From Heterohyrax brucei (taxonomy: Eukaryota > Chordata > Mammalia > Hyracoidea > Procaviidae), in assembly GCA_028571685.1 (NCBI GenBank), contig CM053141.1, positions 138,908,833 to 138,972,832 of the forward strand: a stretch of 64,000 nt of DNA, given 5' to 3'. Below, piece by piece: positions 58,150 through 64,000 of the stretch. Position 1 is the first letter of the stretch, and every line of letters starts with the position of its first letter. The notes under the pieces were generated by a model. The model was not told the DNA's origin. It ran no database searches and was given only the letters and a program-made list of their open reading frames with translations. The translations under genes were made by a program, and so were the position numbers.

Positions 58150-59615
58150 TGTGTGTGTATTATTCATATTTTCTTTGTTCCATTTAGTTTTCTGTGCTGA
58201 GTCTTTTTTTTATGGGTTTTCTTTTCATTTGTCATTTTTATGTCTGCTGAGACATCTTGATTTTGTCTCTTTTCTTGATCTGTAGAATTGTTAATTTCCT
58301 TTGCAGTTACCTTAACATTCACCCCGATGTTCTAAGTTTAAACCAGTTTTTAATTTCTTTGTACTGCTTTGACTCCATCTGAAAGATCTACAAATACATT
58401 AATTTGTCCCTCATTTTGGTATAATGTTGTCGTAATTTACATACACTGAGATTTCTATTTTCCTATTATTGGTGTTTTAGCTTTTATTTATTGTTGTGGA
58501 TCCTCTATCCATGTTGATATCTGGATGTTATGTCCTGCACTGTATCTTGAGTATATAACTGATGTTACTGAGTTTCTGCTCAAAGAACTTCCTTCAGTGT
58601 TTCTTGTAATTTTCAATTGGTTTTGCAAATTCTCTAAACTTCTGTTTATCTAGGAATGTCCTAATTTTACCATCATATGTGAGGGACAGTTTTGCAGGAT
58701 ATGTGATTCTTGGCTGTCAGTTTTTTTCCTTCAAGGCTTTGTGTATGTCATCCCATTGTATTTTTGCCAGCATGGTTTTCACTGAGCAATCACCTCAGTC
58801 TTAATGACTCTCTGTACATTATTTTTTTATTTAAGCCTAGCTGCCTTTAAGCTGTTTCTTATCTTTAGTTTTGTTAAGTTTGGTTATAATATGTCATGGT
58901 GTCTTTCTTTTGGGATCTTCCTTGTGTGGTGTTTGATGAGCACCTTGGATCGACATCATTTTCTGTCAACATATCTTCAACAGTTCTTGGTATTTTCTGT
59001 TATCCTTCCTTGTTCTGATAATCTGATAATTTATAAATTATTCCTCTTGATAGAGCACCACATAACTCATTGCGATTCTTCATTTTTTGAAAATTTTCTG
59101 TCTGATTTTCCTCATATATGCATATATGCTGGTGTCAGTTGCTTTATCTGCATTCCATTGCCTCAGTCCTGCTTCTTTTACTTTCTATTGCCAATCCAGC
59201 CAAGTGTCGTTGAGTCAAATCTGACTCATGGCAACCAGGTTAGAACTGACCTCCAGAGTATTCAAGGAGTGCCTGGTGGATTTGAACTGCCGACCTTGTG
59301 GTTAGCAGTGGTAGCATGTCCACCAGGGTTTCGACTTTCTATTGAGTTGTCTAATTTTTTAAATTTTATTGTTAATGTGCTGAATTTCAGGTCATTGTTA
59401 CTGAAGTATTTTTAGCAGCCTGTTTAGTTTTCTGTTATGCTATGTTGCACTTTGCCTAATCTTCCTGATGTCTTGAAGTGTTGGAAAAAGAATGAGAAAT
59501 CAATGCATAGGAAAAGTTTAAATTACTCTTTTGTATTCTACCTCTGATAATTACAGAAAGTCTTCTTTGTCTAAAAAACTTTTTGATTCTTTGTTTTGGG
59601 AGTTTCTGAAGCCAT
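58150..59615 (-). pseudogene. L1 ORF1, broken
   Basis: The likely start is the ATG at 59613-59615, in the strong context GCCACCATGG. The frame breaks within about 14 codons. Later ORF1 parts can be followed by similarity to the copy at 40 kb ('ttcaaggctttg', about 58730) down to about 58570. An AfroSINE (59194-59333) interrupts it. Confidence 0.7.
59194..59333 (-). mobile_element. AfroSINE in L1 ORF1
   Basis: Minus strand: 'ccagccaagtgtcgttgagt' tail (TTGGCTGG type), 'caaggagtgcctggtggatt', head to 'ccaccagggtttcg'. Confidence 0.9.
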
Positions 59616-59709
59616 GGTGGCCTGCTTTTTTAAATAATTAGAAATTGATTATTGTCTCTGAGCCATCAAAAAGTTGTTTCAGTTTATTTTCTTGTTTGTT
59701 GTGTTCTAA

Positions 59710-59782
59710 CATATATGTGTGTGTGTATATATGTTAGAATGTGTGTGTGTACATACACACACACACACACCCACACACATTT
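59710..59782. repeat. (TG)n/(CA)n microsatellite pair
   Basis: A TG-rich run (about 59710-59750) followed directly by a CA run (about 59752-59779), giving an imperfect inverted repeat within the L1 5' UTR. Confidence 0.85.
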
Positions 59783-60517
59783 AAATTTAGTTTCTTAGTG
59801 TCCAAACAGTCTGGTTGTTTGAACTAGTTTGTTTATTGGAGCCTTAAAAGTTTCAGTGCTCTGTCACTGGATGATGGTTAGAGCTGAGAGCATGCTGAGA
59901 AAGTTAGGAGGAGTTTCTAGCTCAGGGGAGCTGGCAGAATGTTTTTTCTTCCTCTCTCTTTGTTTCCCTTTCCAAGACCAGAATAGCTCAGGACACATGC
60001 ATAAGATGTCCCACTGTGGGCCCATGTAGTGTGTCAGAGTTTAGAATTAGGTGCAGAGTGGAGAACAGTGGAGGAAGTGCTGAGGAAAGGAACAGAAATC
60101 AGTGCATAGGAAAGGTTTAAATGTGCAAGAGTTCACAAGCACTTAGGTTATGAAGCTTAGGTGAAAGTCCTCTGTGGTTCTGTAGATGTGGTCATCTGAA
60201 GTTCAGCTTTTCCTCTGAGAAAGACGTATGCCACTCACTGTGCTTCTGCTCTGTTTGGCTGCTGTTTGCCAGTGCCATAGCTACACATGGTTTATTGAAG
60301 GAGGTTCCTGTGCAGGGTGTGGACTTAATTCTAGCCAAAGTAGTTTCTTCTGGACCTGCTTCTCACTTCTCCGCCACCCAGTCCAATCTCTTAGCCTTCT
60401 GCCTGATATTTAGGGTTCCTAGAATACCCCATATAATCCATTCAGTTATTTTTCTGGTCCTTTATTGTTAGAGTGATTGGGGATTATGTGTAGCTACTCT
60501 GCCATCTTAGTCATGCT

Positions 60518-61110
60518 CAACAGTTTCTATTACATAGTTAAACACTCATTTACTATATGACCACCAAATACTTTTACTTCTATGACTAAGTAATTTCAGT
60601 TCTATGTAACAATAGAAATAACAGCATATTTCTACTAAAGGATTTGTACGAAATGTTCCTAGCAGCTGAGTGGAAACAACCCAGATGCCCAGCAACACAA
60701 GGAATGGGTGAATAATTTGTGTATGTTCACACAATGGCATACTACGGAATAATAAAAAGAGAAGAAACTGCTGATACTGGCAAGGGCATTGATGAATCTG
60801 AGAAACATGCTGAGTGAAGGAGGACAGACACAAAGAAATATATATTATACATATCTATACATAGAAAACTCTAGAAGTGATACATTTAATTTACAGTTAT
60901 AGAAAGCAGAACAATGAGTCAGATACAGGATGGAGTTGGGTACTGAATTTAAAGAGGAGCAAGAGAACTTCCTAGGGTGATAGAAATGTTCATTATCTTG
61001 ATTGTGGTAGTGGTTACATAGGTGTATACATTTTTCAAAATTCATCAAACTGTATGCTTGATACAAGTACAACACATTGAATGTAAATTACGTCTTAATA
61101 AATTAGATTG
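60518..61110 (+). mobile_element. Ancient L1M, 3' end
   Basis: Continues the L1M at 51304-52327: 'aaacaacccagatgcccagc', 'catgctgagtgaaggaggac', 'tcttgattgtggtagtggtt' and the end 'tgtaaattacgtcttaataa'. Typical old L1M 3' terminus. Confidence 0.85.
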
Positions 61111-62439
61111 AAAAAATCAAAAGTAAGTGGAGCAACCAGGTTTCATAAAGTATAAAGCAGGGTAGCTTTGGGGAATAAGTGGCAGAAACAAATGACCAGT
61201 CTCTTTAGAACACTGCCATATAGATCAACCAGCTGTAGATTTATTTGTCCTTGTGCTACTCTGATCAAAATACAAATTCCTGGCAGAGAGGGCCTAAGGA
61301 GTCTAGCTTAGGCCAGGTGCCACTTCTGGATGGGGAAAAGCTAGAGCAACCTAAACTGACCTTGCTACCCAGAGTATACCAAATGGGCCAGGGGAGTTCT
61401 GGAAAGAACAGTGAAGACGCTATTATCAAAGGAAGCAGCCATGATGTCTGGTATCAAACAGTTTTCCCTGTGTATTTCAAGAAAGCAAGGAGGATGATGA
61501 TGGACTTCAACATATAATGTTCATTCATCCATTCATTCAAGTTTAACTTTGAATATGGACTATTTGCCAGGCTCTGTGACAGAATAGGACTCATGTGTAC
61601 TTGAGGTCTTCCCCAAAACAAGAGTTTATATTAACCTGACAAAGAGGTAGGGGATAATTGGCTGGTGCAGGTATGGGGCATAAGGCGTTTTTTTTGTTTT
61701 TGTTTTCTGGGAATAGGATTTATGTCTATATAAGAAAAAATTTTATAGCAGAGCGAAGAGGTCTCCTTGGGTCCGTCAGAAGTGGGAGAGTCCTTCAGCA
61801 GAGAATAGGAGGGTGGACAGTCAAGAGACAGATTCCAGAACGCAAGTCCTAGCCAACCTCTAAAAGAAGAAAGGTCTTGTCATCATTTTAACCTGTTAAA
61901 AGATTAGTGTATTTTTTTTTATTGGCAATGCCATGTTTTTTTCACTAACAGAATGACTGTGGAGTCACTGATGGTAATTAGTTATTATTTGCCAAAGCAG
62001 GGTGTCAACTACAAGTGGGCCAAAGTGGTCCCAGTGTTCCACGAAGTACATCACAAACACAATATATGTCGATAACATATTTTGGGAAGTGCATCATAAA
62101 CTGTTTTCATTAAAAAATAAAAACCCATGTACATGAATATTTCCGAATGCTAGTAACCTTACCTTCCCAACAACACAAACAAAATAGTAATCACATTTGC
62201 AAGTCTTATCTCACTGTACAGAAGCCACAGCACACTGAAGTTTTACACAATCATTCTTCCTGGAAGCATCCCCAGTATGAAAAACTCTCAACACTCAGAT
62301 GCGGCCAGACCAACTTCCTTGTTTTGTAGGCAATTGCACCAATACCATCAGGACGCCAAAACATACTGAAGTGGCTCAGATGCCTGCCTGCCAATAAACC
62401 TCCTGGGATGAAAAATGCAGCTGGAACCTGTATGTGCCG
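61111..62439. other. Mostly unassigned sequence before the CpG island
   Basis: No family recognised. The frames at 61245-61517 (90 codons) and 61658-61852 show no domain. The last 500 bases are AT-rich and repeat-free as far as I can see, and may be unique DNA upstream of the CpG island. Confidence 0.4.
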
Positions 62440-63480
62440 TTGCCTGTTACAGGGTTAACGTACTGTCTTTGGGTCGCTCCGAGTCTCCTCGGTGAGTCGG
62501 CAGAGGGCGCCATTCTTCAACAAATCTCTGAGCCAGGCCCCTCAGACCGCCCGGGGTGCTTCTGTGGAAGGTCTGGGGAGTTCCCTCTCCGCCCCACCTC
62601 TGTAAAGCAGCTTCCCCACTACTCCGCCCCACCATCCCAAGCACTTCGTAGCCTCGCACACTGGAACAACTAGGGCACCCATCTCTCCCCGGCATCACGG
62701 TCCACTCTAGCCGGCGGCTGGGAGTGCCAGCCTCTCCTTCCCAGCCAAAAATTCGCAGCCGCCCTAGAACACTTCGGGGGACTTTGACTAGGGGCTCACT
62801 GAAAGTGAGTTGCACAAGGGTGCTTACAGCTCTGCGCAGACGTATGCCCACTCCGCCTTTCCTTGGCTCACTAACTGTGGTGATCTTAAGGATCCTCAAC
62901 TTAGTGACTTAGGCATTAGACGGGTTACCTCCAGGAGGCGGAAGCCTCGCGGGGCAGGGCGACTCACTATCGGAGTGCAAGATCTGGTCAGGTAGAGTCC
63001 TGCCTCCTGTACCCCGGGGTGTGCGCAGGGTCAAGCGACCCTCCCACACGGTCCCCCCTCACCCCCCCCGCGGCGGCCCCTGTCCTGGTGGCAGCAGCTG
63101 CAGCAGCAGCAGCAACTGCTCGTATCCCGACCCCGTCTCGGGTTACTCTCCTCCTCCTGCAGCATCTCGGGCCACACCAGGAAAACCTCGCTCAAGTTTG
63201 CAGCAAGTACGTTCCTGGTGCGCAAAACTGGGGGCGCAGCAAGCGTATTGCGACCTGCCTGCTTTCCCGCGTCTCCACCGTTGCGCCTAAGCCGACTCTC
63301 AAGTATTGCTCTGCTCGGGACGCTGCTTGTGGACCAAGTGCACTGTTGGAACAGATTTTGTTTCTATGGTGAAATAAACGTTGTGCTACAAAATCTCGGG
63401 AGCTGAAGACTTGGGTAAGAGTTGGGTAAGTTTAGCTCTGGCGGACAGAGGACGGTTTCTTTGAGACGGGGCCACATTTT
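62440..63480. promoter_or_regulatory. CpG island, candidate promoter / first exon
   Basis: A sharp rise in GC and CpG density (for example around 62535-62760 and 62920-63310) in an otherwise AT-rich window. GC-box cores CCGCCCC occur at 62589-62595 and 62624-62630, and a CTCF-like core CAGAGGGCGC at 62501-62510. Candidate plus-strand splice donors GGGTAAGA (GT at 63415) and GGGTAAGT (GT at 63426) lie just past its dense part. No TATA box seen. Such islands usually mark promoters, so a host gene or lncRNA probably begins here; direction not proven and no protein recognised. Confidence 0.65.
63091..63115. repeat. Short CAG/CTG-rich tract
   Basis: An imperfect (GCA)n run, about eight units broken by CTG, inside the CpG island. 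Prone to length change, but short. Confidence 0.8.
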
Positions 63481-64000
63481 CCTTCCCAGGGATATACCAG
63501 TGCAGCGTGAGGTGACACGAGATGGGCTCAGTCTGGCTTGTTTACATGTGCCTTGCAAAGGGTTTGTTGTTGTTTGTATTTGTTTTTGTTACTCTTTCCT
63601 GCTCTGTAGGGAATTTCTAGGACATTTTCCATGGGGAGTGAACCTCCATGGTGCATTGTATTTTGCATACTTTTTGCCCTTGGATTGTCTCGTCTGTGTT
63701 TATGCCGTATTGCGGGGTGACAAAGCTAGACGTCGGGAGGTTTAGGGGAATCAGACTGAGAAAATAAGGCAGTTCCAGGAGCGTGGCTTTTCTTTTTAGG
63801 TCAGCTTTGCTTCTCCTCTAAGATCATGTTTTCTAAACTTTTCTTTTGTCCTTTATTTAGTATTCACATCGTGCAAGTAACCAAGATTCTCCCTCTTCCT
63901 GTGTTCTCAGGGTCATTTAGGGTGTCAGGGTCTCTGGCCTGCTTTGATAATTAGATCAGTGAGGTCTCTTCCTTGTCACTAGGGCTTTTTCTACAGGGAA
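63481..64000. other. Unassigned flank of CpG island
   Basis: CpG falls off. No repeat family recognised; it may be first-intron sequence if transcription runs to the right. The 107-codon plus frame at 63422-63745 shows no domain. Confidence 0.35.

Larger units (their letters stand above)
52328..60517 (-). mobile_element. Near full-length L1, minus strand, with nested inserts
   Basis: Lies between the copies of the duplication at 52315-52327 and 60518-60528. Order on the minus strand: 5' end with CTAAGATGGC near 60505, 5' UTR to about 59616, ORF1 about 58150-59615, ORF2 about 53370-58136, 3' UTR to 52328. Inserts: AfroSINE 59194-59333, L1 3' fragment 56539-57084, LTR 55617-56081, AfroSINE piece 55183-55277. 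Without these it is about 6.9 kb. Confidence 0.9.

Noticed and set aside
58804-59415. 203-codon plus-strand open frame
   Set aside because: Antisense to L1 ORF1 and crossing an AfroSINE; hydrophobic translation is typical of L1 antisense.
62447-62899. 150-codon minus-strand open frame in the CpG island
   Set aside because: Stop codons are rare in GC-rich DNA, several frames are open here on both strands, and the translation shows no domain.

Overview
This is a mammalian intergenic window made almost entirely of transposable elements. I find no intact protein-coding gene. Many copies of a tRNA-derived SINE share a 3' tail with an RTE-clade LINE. That SINE/LINE pair, plus a tRNA-Gly-headed SINE with RTE-derived body, is the signature I know from Afrotheria (AfroSINEs), so I infer a paenungulate, most likely an elephant. 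This is an inference from repeat content; no host coding gene was available to confirm it.

Layout. 1-13 kb: AfroSINE copies, a near full-length but decayed RTE LINE on the minus strand (about 5.18-8.0 kb), RTE fragments, and two palindromic mariner-type elements (about 2.0-3.1 kb, split by an LTR, and 11.5-12.1 kb). 13-24.4 kb: an L1 with clear target-site duplication (14.35-17.5 kb), RTE on the plus strand (19.2-21.0 kb), and a third palindromic mariner split by another L1 (21.7-24.4 kb). 24.4-27 kb: an ancient L2 interrupted by a three-deep nest of LTRs. 27-32 kb: the emptiest part, mostly unrecognised sequence with two short minus-strand reading frames of unclear status. 32-42.6 kb: an older L1 interrupted by a 7.2-kb L1 that has 5' UTR, ORF1, ORF2 and 3' UTR, all broken by stops. 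43-50 kb: L1M and RTE fragments, then a decayed class I endogenous retrovirus (gag remnant, RT, RNase H, integrase) broken by two solo LTRs and several SINEs. 51.3-61.1 kb: an ancient plus-strand L1M split by an 8.2-kb minus-strand L1 that itself holds an LTR, an inverted L1 3' fragment and two SINEs. 62.4-63.5 kb: a CpG island with GC boxes, a CTCF-like core and candidate splice donors, the only place suggesting a host promoter or first exon.

How it works together. RTE supplies the machinery that the SINEs share through their 3' tails; L1 has produced most of the bulk; insertions inside insertions give a clear relative chronology. The most unusual signals are (i) micro-insertions consisting only of the last 21-60 bases of the RTE/AfroSINE tail, two of them with perfect 8- and 10-bp target duplications, and (ii) a family of mariner-derived foldback elements with about 165-bp inverted arms, seen three times.
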